Assembly: GCA_958510825.1 (NCBI GenBank)
Contig: OY294048.1
Coordinates: 10,681,589 to 10,745,588, forward strand
Reading direction: 5' to 3'
Length of the DNA: 64,000 bases
Origin: Brachypterus glaber
Taxonomy: Eukaryota > Arthropoda > Insecta > Coleoptera > Kateretidae
Made by a program: the position numbers and the translations under genes. Numbering within the stretch: the first letter of the stretch is position 1; the number at the start of each line of letters is the position of its first letter. The notes beneath the pieces were generated by a model, which saw only the letters and a list, made by a program, of their open reading frames with translations, was not told where the DNA came from and ran no database searches. Shown here piece after piece: positions 21,579-32,339 of this stretch.

Positions 21579-24500
21579 ATGAACTTTTTTAAATATCAAA
21601 ATTATAGGCTGGCTGGTTCTAGTTCTCAGCAATCAGCACAATCAAATGACAAGTCTTTTGGTGATCCAAGATTAGGTAATTCCAATGTCAATTTACAACA
21701 TTCTATAAATCCTATAAGTGATGAAGAATGGGTTAAATCTTGGATGTTTACCAACAATATTACTCCTTATGCATTGGCACCAGATTATCAAACTCCTAAC
21801 TCCCCGTCGGAAGCTCTAGAACAAAAAAATGAAAACCCAATGGCCCTATCTCGAGCTAAAGCTTGTTTAAGACATTGTTTCACAGTATTTGATAAAATAT
21901 CTTCAATACAAGAATATCTTCAAGATAACATGGAAACGTTGCCTACTTCCGAGTGGAAACAAAAAACTAAAGAAGTTTATAGATTAAAGAATGAATATTT
22001 AAAAATGATAGCTCGTTTAGAAACTAATTATAACTTAAAAGAGCTGCAAAGAAGCATAACTCAAAGAAAGAAGAAAAGGTTGAATATTCAAAAAAGAAAG
22101 GAGTTGCATCGAGAAGATTTAAAACTCAAAATTGAGGAACAAAGAAAAGCGCATAAAGAAATAGACAGTTGGTTAAACATGAAGAGAGAAGAGGTAGAAC
22201 GGCAAAAAGTGGAAGAGGAGATGAAAAAAGAAGCGGATGCAGTACTGTCTGAAGTTACGAAGAAAAAATCGGAAGCTCGGAAACAACTCTCTTTAATTTC
22301 AGCTCTAGTCAAGCTGAGAAATTGTCGCGAATCTATGGCAACTCAACGTGGTGAAAACGTTTCATTGGAAGACCGAAAAGTTTTTTGTGATACTACAAAT
22401 AAATTGGTTGATATGTGGGAGAATTCACTGAAAATCTATTTGAAGGAGGAGCAAGGTAAACACTTAGCAGTAGTAAATTTTTTGGGTTGGCCAAAGCCGG
22501 ACAACTAGGCCATTTCTGGTCCTTTTTGTCACCCCACTCAATCCCAGCCATTTACTAATTTGAGTCCTCCTTGAACCTGCCCGTCCTTTCAATAAAGGTC
22601 AGGATATTCGCCCAAGGGAGATCTCTTATGTCCTCTTGGTTGAGTCTTTGAGTTTCAAAGACTTGCAACCTGATTCTGTCGTATCTGACACACTTGGCTA
22701 AGTAATGAGAGGATGTCTCATCCTCTCCGCACTCTGTGCATAGCGGACTCTCTAGAATCCGCATTGTTGCCAGGTGCTTGCAGTGGCCCGTGAGGACCCC
22801 TACAAGTTGTCTGAGTGCAGTTCTTCCTTTTTCCAGCAACCAGTCGGTATTTGATTTGCTTGGGCCTGCCAGGAAGTCCCTAGCTTGCCGGCAACCGTCG
22901 ACCACCCTTCATTGCTCCTTTAGCTTTGTATAAGCCCACTCATCGAGAGCGGTCTTTACCTGCTTCCTTGTAACACCCAATATAGGTTCCGGCCCCGTGC
23001 AGGCCATCCCTGATCCGAGTCTTGCAAGTTGCAAGGCAAACACTTATTTAATGTTATATTATAATCTATAAGATTTTTGAGATTGTTGAAAAATGATAGA
23101 AAATAACCGATAATTTTGTTGAAAATTTTTGAAAGCTTTAAAGACTAAAAATTGTATACGAACTCCCCACGGTGATTCGCACTTCGAACAAATCTTTTTT
23201 TTTATTTGTCTGTTAAATACTTTTATTGAAAACAAACAATATAAAATAAAAATCTTCGGGACCACGGGACTGGTCCCGGAACCAGTGACTTCTGGTCCCG
23301 GGACCAGTTGGAGGGTCTTACTTGAAATGGAACCAAGTGCCATATACGGTATTGGTGCTTGATTCCTTTTCCAGTAACACCCTCCAGTTCAGATTTCTGA
23401 TCCAGGGACCTGTATGCCGTAGTTGACATCATTTATAAACAACCAATAAATAAATTAATTTATATTAGGTTTGAAACTTATGTTGGAGCAGAACGCAGAC
23501 GAAGACACGAAAACTGCGAGGCACAATCACGAAAAGCGTCTTGTGGATGAGTGGCAAAATGTTTTGTTCGGACCGTTACCGTCGGCAAGTAACAGCAATT
23601 CTACATATTGGGCTCTAACTGCAGCCGACCGTGATTTGGATACATTTATTGCCATTAGGTAAGATTAAATTAAATGTGATTTTATTCCAGGCTCCGTAGA
23701 GGGGTACTGGCTGGGGTTTTATTGTAGAGAAGTTTATTTTTTATGGACAATCGGGATTTTTCTACCTAAGTATTTATTTATTTATTAACTTTTAAAAAAA
23801 GTTAACATATGGGTAATTCCAGCGTTGCTTACGTTACATCTTACGCCGATTTTATAAATATTAATTTATAAGTATAAATTTGTCAATTATATTAAAATAC
23901 ATAATATTTAAATACAATACTTATTTTTAGTAAATAACAAAGTAACAAAACATATGTTATAATATATTATATTTATAATTATTACTATAATATGTTTAAT
24001 TTGGGATAAATAAACTTGGTTTTTTAAGGGCCACTTGCACCAATTTTTAACCTGAGATCAGCTCAACTAAAATAAATTTAAGATAAAAATGCTGCGTTAT
24101 GATTGGTCGACCGTCAATTTAATCCAAGTTTAAAGATAAATCATCGTCGGTCCAATTGGCCCTTACAGGGTATGTATTCTCGGGCTCGAGAGAACGCATT
24201 CCCGGGAGAAAGGTGTTGTGGGTTGCATATTAGTTCTCTCGAAACGCTAAACTACTTATTCTTGAACTTCACTTCGCACGCAAATCGAAGAACTTTACTT
24301 CTACTACTCGGGAGCGTGAGAAGCGAGCGTTCACGGAAACTTTGACATATAAGTTCGAACCCATAACCCTATTTTTGCTTTGGTTTTGTGTTGTTAATTT
24401 TAATACCGTTTTATTTTATAATAGTTAATAAAAGAAGCTTTTTGTATTTAGAAATTATTAAACATATTTATATATATACACTCCTAGCCGATACGGCTAC

Positions 24501-26121
24501 AGCGACCATTACAATAAATTAATTTATAACATATGTAATTATAGTAATATAACGATGGACGATTTGGAAATTGTTGCGGCTGTTGCCCTTTTGGGAGATC
24601 TGCAAGATGCGGAAGACCATGAAGAACGAACAACGGAAAGTGTTGTCTAGGACCGACCCTTTTCAACTTTCCAACAACAAAAATATAGTGAATTCAGGAC
24701 TAAACAGCCCACTATTGACAAGAGGGTTGTCCTGAATAAAATTTAAAAGTATTTTTTTTTTTGACTTCTGATGGGCACAGATCTTTTTCTGTTTTTATTT
24801 TAATTTTCATTCATTTCTTACACATTCATTTTTGGATATTAATTATAAAAATTATTCAAACCACAGCAACTTGTTTACAAATAATGAAAATAATGACAGC
24901 CTGCGCACGCAAACTCGTGTCGTATAATCTGATTGGTTAAAATCCGCTAATATACTTGGCAACGCTGCAGCCGGCTGCAGAGATCCCATCACGCTCACTA
25001 CTATTCAAGAATAGCCATTTTATAATTTTCGGGAACTTTGATATGATGTGATCAGTTCCCTTCCTACGAAAATTGTTCACGTTCTCTCGAGCCCGAGAAT
25101 AGATACCCAGGGATATTTTATGTTCCACGAAAAAACTGACACCATCTTTAAATTTATAAACATTGCTGAAGTTAGTTACATATTTTTGAGTTATCAATGC
25201 ATGTATAGATCTCCACGAAAATGAAATAAAAAAAACTTATTTAATATTAACTATTTTAAAACATATAAATATATTAAATATAAATATTCATTGGACATCA
25301 GTAATAAATATTTGCTTCGTTAAATTACCGGCGGTGGCAGCACTTTCAGAAATGACAGTTACATTGGTTGTAAATTTAATATATTTTAGCAATTACAGCG
25401 TGGCCTTTGAAAGGGACGGGTGTAGCCTTCTTGGCACATTCAGTGCATCGAATTCGCCATCTTTTATGATGTGCCTTGTGTATTTTTGTTTTTCAATCTT
25501 TTATAATAATAATAATAATAATATTTATTGCCTGAAATATATACAATGATGTGCCTAGAGTATTTTCATATTAATGTTTTATGTACAAGTTAAAGTGAAC
25601 CATAGATATGGTTATTAATCGTGTGAACTGTTGAATTTTAAATTGATAATATTGGATGTTTGAAGATATGTTTTTTGTGTGTTTTTAATGATAACTTTTT
25701 ATATTAGCGAGGAAGTTACTACAACAGTAATTTATCAATGATAGTGCGCAAGTAAGGATTAGTACTTGCGCACTGGAAACCTCATGATTATACAGGGTGT
25801 TTCAGGAAGGTGGTTCACCCCCTTAACTTTTTTACCTTTTTAGGTAGGATCTTAAAATTTGCAGAAGCTATATTATGTATAATTTAAGATTTTTTGACGT
25901 AGTTAGAAATTATTTGGCACTTCCGGTAAAACCGGAAGTGCCAAAAAATGTCTAGCTATGCCAAAAATCCTAAATTATACATAATATAGCTCCTGAAAAT
26001 TTCACGATCCTACATAAAAAAAGTTAAAAAGTTAAGGGGGTGAACCACCTTCCTGACACACCCGGTATAGTGAAACCCTGGTTTGGACTTTAATAATTCG
26101 GAAGAAAAAGACCAAATAAAT

Positions 26122-26169
<48 letters not shown>

Positions 26170-28746
26170 TATTTTAGAAATACTAAAATGTTGCAATTTA
26201 AATGTGTATCTGATGTTATTTAAAAAAAATAAGTACTTAAAGCTATTTTTTCCACAATATTTTAATACATTTAAGTTTTTTACATGTCTGAAGTGAAGTG
26301 AAGTTAGTCACAAGACAGTTCCCGACCAAGGGATGGAAATGTGGTGTTTAAAACTTTTTAGGTAGTAGAAGTTGACAATAATTGATTTTCCAACTTTTAC
26401 GTATGTATGTAATTAGTTATTTCTAAATTATTGCGAATAAAATCGTTTAACTACCTGTAATTTTATTTTATTTATAAATTATTAAGACCAAGATAACAAA
26501 TAAATATAAAAAATTAATATATTATTAAATAAAAGAAATTTAATTTTTGACGCGCATGATTTGGTCGCAAACCTTCTCATTGTATCGTTAATAAAGTCCA
26601 GATATTCATCGACGCGTGTGTAGACGGAAGGGAAGTCTGGATCGGCACACTCTATCCCCCATGCTATGATGCCAATTTGAACTTTATCACACATCAAGGG
26701 CCCACCAGAGTCTCCTTCGCAAGAATCTTTTGCATCGTCTTTATTAGTAATTGAACAAATAGTGCCAGTCATCGTCCAAGTACCTGCATATATTGCTTTA
26801 CAATACTGCATTGTATCGATCGTAACTGTAGCGCATTGCATAACTAAAGAACGCATTGAACTGGCTGTTTGACCGATACCCATAACTAATCCTTGATTAC
26901 AGTTTTCAAACAGTTTATCTCCGGAAAATGCTTTGGGAAGTTTTACGTATTCTACAAAACTGGAGCCCTTTATTGGATGTTTAATCCTTATTAGAGCTAT
27001 ATCATGTATTGGTAAGTCGATATCGAAGCCTTCGTGGTTGTGGTAATATGCTATGTCACTTTGAGACTGTGGTCCAGAATAAGCAGCCACTACCTTATAA
27101 TCAACATCTTTTTTAAAACAGTGGGCAGCGGACAAAACCCAGTATTTGTTGAGTATAGTACCTCCGCATATATGGTGATCTGTCTCCGCTTTCATAATAC
27201 TTATAAAATAAGGATAATCACTTGTAGAACAGTCTTCTCCACCGATTACCCTTGGTTCTTCTTTCTCTTGAACGACACTTCCACAAATTACAATACAAAT
27301 GTTTATGATAATGTAAAATATATCCATTACTTTGAATGTTTAATGTTGCTGAATAAAAGTTTTCTCCATAGTTTAAGGTTTCATTAATTCTGTCAAATTA
27401 TTGACAAATTTATTATGATCAATTGTAATAATAATATAATACTATATAGCCATAAACTATATATTTATTTCTGAAGTAGTTAACAACTAGTTGTTACATA
27501 TCCGAAAATCGAACTAAACTTTAAACCTGTAATTCAAATAGGGTCACTTGATTCTTTGTATTATGGTGGTTGGCTAGTTTGGGCAATCTGAGAAATAAAA
27601 CGCCCAAACTAACCAACTACTACATACGATAACCATCTAAACAAAGCAACAACTGAGTTGTCAAGTATTTTAAAAGTGTAACTGTAATTAGCAAAAGAAA
27701 AGTAAAGTATGTGTCTTTGGGAGCTTTTTTTTTTCGACTATTTTTTTTTTCGGTCCCATCACGAAATTTTTTTTTTCGGTCCCATCACGAAATTTTTTTT
27801 TTCGGTCCCATCACAAATTTTGTTGGAAGTACCCTAAAAAAAATTCCCTCAAAATTTTAGCCCTTAATATTAATATTAAATAGTGGACCAAGGCATTTAA
27901 AGATTTCCCATTGAAAATACACGTAAACTTTGATTTTTTTTCTTTAAATTTCTATAGCTTAGCGGCATTTTATGGCATCGCTTCGACCATAGACAGGTAT
28001 TTCTCAAAAGTGAATTCTCTACAAAAGTGCGGCATAATCATAACTCGTACTGGTGAGGTAGTTTGGGCCACCAAACCCAATTTTTTCATAAAATTTACGT
28101 TTTTCTGTCCTTATCTCGTAATTTACAAGAGCTACAAAAAATATTCAAATGACAAACTTGTAGAAAATTTAATTTCCTACAAAAATGGTCCTTGGCACTA
28201 AATCGCTAACATCAATATTTCTTGAGATATTAAATTCTAAAGTTTTTGTTATTTCAAATTATTATCGAGTATCACGTCAAATTATAAAAAATCGTTATTT
28301 CATTATACATCACTACGTTTTTAACTAATTACTTTTTTTTTAATGGGAGGGTAAAAAAATATAAAAAATCTAAAATATGCCAGTAATAATTGAAAAAAAA
28401 AAATGTTACATAGACACGTAATTTTCAATGGGAAATCTTTAAATGCATTGGCCCACTACTTAATATTAATATTAAGGGCTAAAATTTTGAGGGAATTTTT
28501 TTTAGGGTACTTCCAACAAAATTTCGTGATGGGACGAAAAGAAACAATAGTCGAAAAAAAAGCACCCTAATGTGACTTAAATAAATTGGAATGGTTTAAA
28601 TTAATGTCGAGTGTATTATTTGTTTCAGAAAAAGTTGGGATACATTTCTAGTTCCGGAAACTGATGAAAGCGGATCCAAAATTCCGATAGGCTGGGTTCT
28701 CCCTGATCACAATCCCTCTGAAGCTTGGTCCAAGTATTTAGGATGA
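21579..28746 (+). CDS. PDCD7: PDCD7 / U11-U12 snRNP 59K protein
   Basis: Component of the U11/U12 di-snRNP of the minor spliceosome, acting in the nucleus in recognition of U12-type introns. Three exons, 21579-22455, 23469-23658 and 28629-28746, join in frame to about 394 residues. Exon 1 encodes a long charged coiled coil (SDEEWVKSWMF, then ITQRKKKRLNIQKRKELHR, IEEQRKAHKEIDSWL). Exon 2 has EKRLVDEWQNVLFGP. Exon 3 carries the family signature RKSWDTFLVPET followed by IPIGWVLPDHNPSEAW. The start at 21579 is the first in-frame ATG; an acceptor at about 21606 would give a slightly shorter first exon if an upstream exon exists. Its own two introns have ordinary U2-type donors (GTAAAC, GTAAGA). 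Intron 2 (4.97 kb) contains an antisense protease gene. Poly(A) signal at 28840. Confidence 0.9.
22555..23035 (-). mobile_element. LINE C-terminal fragment (RNase H/zinc-knuckle tail)
   Basis: The minus strand reads RQARDFLAGPS, LRQLVGVLTGHC and a C-x2-C-x8-H-x4-C knuckle (CTECGEDETSSHYLAKC), the usual C-terminal end of jockey/I/R1-type LINEs after the RNase H domain. Upstream sequence to 23035 continues the homology (GSGMACTGPEPILG) through a stop codon. It is a dead fragment in PDCD7 intron 1. Confidence 0.75.
24027..24158. mobile_element. MITE with GGGCCACTTGCACC / CCAATTGGCCC ends
   Basis: About 130 bp, with inverted ends of about 10-14 bases; the flanks TTA on both sides may be a target duplication. 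Downstream, 24165-24195 and 25080-25115 hold an inverted pair, TATTCTCGGGCTCGAGAGAA, that marks a larger element between them. PDCD7 intron 2. Confidence 0.55.
25793..26069. mobile_element. Near-perfect hairpin MITE (TACAGGGTGTTTCAGG end)
   Basis: Two arms of about 130 bases, starting TACAGGGTGTTTCAGGAAGG and ending in its near-complement, meet at CACTTCCGGTAAAACCGGAAGTG. Transcribed in the PDCD7 pre-mRNA it would form long double-stranded RNA. A related left end (TACAGGGTGTTCC) is at 41993. Confidence 0.85.
26124..26166. repeat. (GA)n microsatellite
   Basis: About 20 uninterrupted AG units between the hairpin MITE and the protease gene. Confidence 0.9.
26482..27327 (-). CDS. Trypsin-like serine protease, nested in PDCD7 intron 2
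   Basis: Secreted S1-family endopeptidase of 281 residues in a single exon. An N-terminal hydrophobic stretch (MDIFYIIINICIVICG) is a likely signal peptide, followed by a short propeptide and activation site PR-VIGG. The catalytic triad is complete: His in LSAAHC, Asp in HDIALIRI, Ser in GDSGGP. The Asp of KDSCEGDSGGP occupies the position that sets trypsin specificity, with WG at 215-216, but the Gly usual at 226 is Ser here (FPSVYTRV). After the protease domain comes a hydrophobic tail (KIKFLLFNNILIFYIYLLSW), unusual for trypsins and suggestive of a membrane or GPI anchor. Poly(A) signals AATAAA follow the stop closely (26462-26472). The lack of introns may mean retroposition or intron loss. 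Confidence 0.93.
   Translation of the reverse strand: MDIFYIIINICIVICGSVVQEKEEPRVIGGEDCSTSDYPYFISIMKAETDHHICGGTILNKYWVLSAAHCFKKDVDYKVVAAYSGPQSQSDIAYYHNHEGFDIDLPIHDIALIRIKHPIKGSSFVEYVKLPKAFSGDKLFENCNQGLVMGIGQTASSMRSLVMQCATVTIDTMQYCKAIYAGTWTMTGTICSITNKDDAKDSCEGDSGGPLMCDKVQIGIIAWGIECADPDFPSVYTRVDEYLDFINDTMRRFATKSCASKIKFLLFNNILIFYIYLLSWS
27716..28570. mobile_element. Foldback element, arms of about 150-200 bp, with internal triplication
   Basis: The left arm has TTTTCGACTA, CATCACGAAAT, GTTGGAAGTACCCTAAAAA and TCAAAATTTTAGCCCTTAAT; all recur inverted at 28420-28570. In the left arm the unit TTTTTTTTCGGTCCCATCAC is repeated three times in tandem (27741-27820) but is single in the right arm. PDCD7 intron 2. 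Confidence 0.8.
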
Positions 28747-28870
28747 AAATACGCACTTTTTCATGGTTTTATTGTTCATTTAATTTTGATTTAGGTAATG
28801 AATTATACTAACAAAATACAGTTAAGTAAAATTTAACTTAATAAAACTAATTTCTTTTAAGAATGAACTA

Positions 28871-29790
28871 CACCTGGGGGTAAAAAAATCGATCCACCTA
28901 AAAATTGCCATTTTTTAAATTCAAATATTTCAAAAACTAGTTTTAAAATGTATTTGACTCATTCTTTTTTGTTTGTTTTAAAGCTTAAACTTTCTTTAAT
29001 TTTATTTTTATTTAGAACAAAAAAGGTACTATGCTTTTTTGCCCCATCTTCTACGAATAACATGGTACGCGGCGTACCGTACGCCAGTTTCTTTTTTTTA
29101 TTTTTTTCATTCCGGGTTTAGGAGATTTCATAATTTTCCTGAAAGTTGTAATTTTTTCAGTTAAATGAAAAAGTGCTACACTGATGCTGTGGTTTAGATT
29201 TAAAGCTTATCTGTGTTACGTTTTTTTTCGAATCAAGTTCATCAAAAACATAAAATAGGTTTAATAAACTTTAGAAGAAAAAATAGGGACAGTCCATCCG
29301 GCGGTGGTTCTGCGAAATCACCTACCGCTGAGCTACCGTCAGACGGCAATAGAAAGTTGTCCCGGGATGAAGAAACTCTAAAAGAAATAAAAACTAGATT
29401 CAAATAAAAAACCACAACTCTTGAATTTAGTATTTTTGAGTTATTTGAAAAAAAAATCAGGAAAATTCTAATAATATCTCCTAAACCAAAAATAAAAATA
29501 CAAAAAAATATAAAAAAATCATTAAAACTTCGCCAATAAGAAAAACTTTAACAATTTGAAAACCAGTTGCAGTGGCGTATGATGCAATTCCTAGAAGATG
29601 GGACATTTTTTGTTGATGTTAATAAAAAAATACTTTTTTTAATCATTCTAAATAAAAACAAAAGTAGAGAAAGTTTAAGCTTTAACACAAAAAAAAAAGA
29701 ATCAGTCAAATCCATTAAGTACTTTTCAAAATTTTTTAATTTAAAAAATGGCAATTTTTAGGTTGGTCGATTTTTTTGCTCCCAAGTATA
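28871..29790. mobile_element. Large palindromic element with a coding-like core
   Basis: The ends pair over about 55 bases (AAAAAAATCGATCCACCTAA near 28883 against its near-complement near 29760), and pairing resumes further in (CCCCATCTTCTACGAAT near 29042 against the inverse of CCTAGAAGATGGGAC near 29590; CCTAAACC/GGTTTAGG blocks near 29110 and 29480). The unpaired middle, 29245-29407, has higher GC and an open frame (see separate entry). It lies just downstream of PDCD7. Confidence 0.7.
29213..29407 (+). other. Coding-like core of the palindromic element, unrecognised
   Basis: An open frame whose last two thirds look protein-like: FRRKNRDSPSGGGSAKSP, then TAELPSDGNRKLSRDEETLK and EIKTRFK before the stop. 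Composition (Ser, Gly, Arg, Lys, Glu) and base composition differ from the AT-rich arms. It could be a captured piece of a host gene (Pack-MITE style) or a host exon around which an element grew. I do not recognise the protein. Confidence 0.35.
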
Positions 29791-29812
29791 TATAGTTTTT
29801 TTAGTTATTACC

Positions 29813-30027
29813 AGAGTTGATGCTTTCATTACAATAACATGGTCGGACAACAGGAATTTTAAATTATTTCTAATTTTTGGTGAGTTTGTTTAATACATAC
29901 CTATGCCGAATAAGATTATATGTCTGTATACAGGTATGTATTAAAGAAACTCGCTAAAAATAAAAAACAATTTAAAATTCCTGTTGTCCCTGTTATTGTA
30001 ACGAAAGTATCAACTCTGGTTATTACC
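29813..30027. mobile_element. Hairpin MITE, about 215 bp
   Basis: ACCAGAGTTGATGCTTTC, TTACAATAACA and CAACAGGAATTTTAAATT on the left are mirrored on the right (positions 29970-30025), meeting near ATACCTATGCCG...CAGGTATG. Intergenic. Confidence 0.75.
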
Positions 30028-30326
30028 AATGGTCGGAAGTATTTATCAGGGCACGCAAAAACTGAATTAAAAAAAAAACTAATTTTCTCGCTAATTTTTT
30101 AAGTAAATGCACATTTAAAACTTTATATCACTAATGGATATGTCATATCGACGCTGTTTGTAAGGTCGTCACTTGGAACATGAAAAAAACAATTTTTGAA
30201 ACCCAGAGACTTGAAATTTGGAACAAAGATTTTCCATTTAGCAGAAAAAAATTGTTTCAAATTTCATGTCAAAGCGTTCTTGAAATATCGTAGTGTAAAG
30301 TTGTTTTGCAAGCATCTTTACACGAA

Positions 30327-30467
30327 CTATACTGCCCTGTTAAATTATAGGGCAGTAAGGGACATTTGCGCATGCGGAATTTTCACGTCAACCCTGATGT
30401 AATATTTTGAAAACGCTGCTATTGACCAATGCCACTTACTGCCCTTTACTTTATCAGGGCAGTATAG
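30327..30467. mobile_element. TATACTGCC-family MITE, copy 3
   Basis: CTATACTGCCCTG at the left and CAGGGCAGTATAG at the right; core TCAACCCTGATGTAATATTT like copy 2. Intergenic, downstream of PDCD7. Confidence 0.85.
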
Positions 30468-30909
30468 CTCCCTTACAACTCAATTTTAGACATATGTTTA
30501 TAGGAAGTTTTTGTCATATTTTATGATGTAGAATCACCCCAAATTTCGGACCCTATTTAACTTGTCGCAGTTCTACATATATATATTATGACTTATGACT
30601 TTGCGCGATTGATAGAATTATATAGTGCACGGACTCGGCCTGCCAGTAGTATCATCTCGTAAAAATGTTGTGAACTTTTAAATATGACCGCTGTTGAAGT
30701 CTTTAAATTAAATTTTACATGCATTTAATAATAAATAATTATTTTTTTAAGTTTTAATACTATTTAATGTAAAATAAAAAATTATAAAAAATATTAACCT
30801 TAGCTCTTAGTACGTTAAATATAACTTAACTTTTAAAATGTCTTTGATTGTCGTAATTTTTATTTTTAGTTAGCATAAATTTTTTCTCTAGAAACGGTCA
30901 CAAACCTGA
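30468..30909. other. Gene-free stretch
   Basis: Contains at 30519-30541 the sequence TTTTATGATGTAGAATCACC, which resembles the right terminus of the element at 54049-55388, so a solo or decayed end is present. Nothing else recognised. Confidence 0.4.
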
Positions 30910-31202
30910 CAACAAAAAACTAGACTTGCAATCTCCCTGTACAGAAAAGTGGCGCCAGTATGTTGGCCGCCATACTGTTGAAAATCTAGTGATTTTATTG
31001 TCTTAAGGTTGATTTTAACTGTCTCTTTCCTTAAACGAAGAAGAAGAAGAAGCTACACCACAGACGCCTGCGCATTGTCGCGATAGTGAGGATTGCCAAC
31101 AGTTAAATTCAACCTTAAGACAATAAAATACTAGATTTTCAACAGTAAGGCCAACACACCGGCCTCACTTTTCTGTAAAGGAAAAAGTCTAGTTTTTTGT
31201 TG
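30910..31202. mobile_element. MITE with CAACAAAAAACTAGACT ends
   Basis: 17-bp inverted ends, then CAGAAAAGTG and a second inner pair (GATTTTATTGTCTTAAGGTT against AACCTTAAGACAATAAAAT), so nearly the whole 293 bp folds back. The interior has a short (GAA)n run. Confidence 0.8.
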
Positions 31203-31227
31203 GGAGGTCTGTGGAAACGGTTCTTAA

Positions 31228-31380
31228 GGAACCCTCAGTGTATAGTGAACATTTTCTTGCAAGCAAGTCATGTTACTCTCGTGCGCTCTCTCCCACTCTA
31301 TGATTATGAACGGCGATGTGGGAAGGACATATGGTCACGTGACTTGCTTGGGAGAAAATGTTCACTATACCCAGGGTACC
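31228..31380. mobile_element. MITE hairpin next to the preceding element
   Basis: TATAGTGAACATTTTCTTGC and CAAGCAAGTCA at 31240-31272 are mirrored by TGACTTGCTTGGGAGAAAATG and GTTCACTATA at 31340-31369. Directly abuts the 30910-31202 element. Confidence 0.75.
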
Positions 31381-31656
31381 TGTACAATACACCGCCAAAA
31401 TTTTTGTTTTTTTCATGGAATGAGTACACAGCCAGGAATTAAATGTTGGAAAAAAAGATATCAATAATCAGTATGTCCTCTGTTCTCAAGCTAAAAATTA
31501 ACACGCTGAGCATGCCAATAAAAAGGTTGCGATATGTTGTTCCATTCTTCTTGACCAGCAACAATTAGCTCCTGAAGGGTGAATGGGGGGGGGGGTTATC
31601 TCTATTCAAAATATTGCTGTGTAGGTACCTTTTTCTAGCGGTATACCGCAATAAAA

Positions 31657-32328
31657 CTAATGTAATTCATTTGAAGCTACATTATCTAGAAGCGTAAGAT
31701 TATCGTGAAAAACTCCATCAGTTGTTTCAAAAATTGCTGATTCTTCTGTTTGTGTTTCTAGGTTTACCATCTTTAAATATTTTGGATGTATAAATCTTTT
31801 TCTAATTTCACATAACTTTATATAATCCCTAGCTTTATTTTGTTCCCTCCAAAACGATACAAAAAGGGTAAAACTATTTTTAAAGTGGGTGTTTTCTAAA
31901 TATCCATATATTGAAATGACAGTACCATCTGTTGGTAAATGGGATGCATAAAAATTAAGAGCGACATACTTGTCATGATCTAAATCTTTTAAATAATGTT
32001 GACTGTTTTTGACTTCATATGTTCCTACTAAATGAATTGTTGGTTGAATCGGGTAATTTTTTCTGGTAAAACTTAAAAATGTTTTAAAATCTGTGTAAAC
32101 ATAAGGCGGGTTACTTTTTGCATTATCGGGTATTTCGTTGGAAGTGAATTTGAAAATATCATGTTCATTTTCATGTTCTTCATAATTTTTTGAATGCGTT
32201 GAAACTGCTAATTTTGAGAATGTGTCTTCAATGTTGAACTCTTGAGTTTTTATCTTAGTTTTCTTCTTTTTAACTTTCTTTTCAGGTGTTTTACATAAAA
32301 TATCTGTGTCTTCTTGTGAATCTGTCAT
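31657..32328 (-). CDS. Uncharacterised protein, possible OB fold, 223 aa
   Basis: Not recognised. Single-exon coding frame starting at Met 32328, chosen because a splice acceptor (TTTCTAAATTTTAG) lies one base upstream, which excludes the earlier in-frame ATG at 32358. N-terminal third: charged and disordered, with a Lys-rich run (KKVKKKKTKIK). Residues about 75-190 alternate hydrophobic strands: IQPTIHLVGTYEV, KYVALNFYAS, GTVISIYGYLEN, NSFTLFVSFWREQ, a pattern compatible with an OB-fold domain such as those in telomere or genome-maintenance factors. That fold is inference from strand pattern only. The first exon is probably 33422-33500 with donor GTAAGA, sharing a divergent promoter with FKBP39. 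Confidence 0.6.
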   Translation of the reverse strand: MTDSQEDTDILCKTPEKKVKKKKTKIKTQEFNIEDTFSKLAVSTHSKNYEEHENEHDIFKFTSNEIPDNAKSNPPYVYTDFKTFLSFTRKNYPIQPTIHLVGTYEVKNSQHYLKDLDHDKYVALNFYASHLPTDGTVISIYGYLENTHFKNSFTLFVSFWREQNKARDYIKLCEIRKRFIHPKYLKMVNLETQTEESAIFETTDGVFHDNLTLLDNVASNELH

Positions 32329-32339
32329 TCTAAAATTTA

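Noticed and set aside
23271..23306. GC-rich GGTCCCGG palindromes as a regulatory site
   Set aside because: Short and without any neighbouring promoter; likely part of a small repeat.
21579..28746. Possible U12-type introns in PDCD7, a minor-spliceosome gene
   Set aside because: Donors of both introns (GTAAAC, GTAAGA) are U2-type; no GTATCCTT or ATATCCTT donor was seen at any annotated intron in the window.
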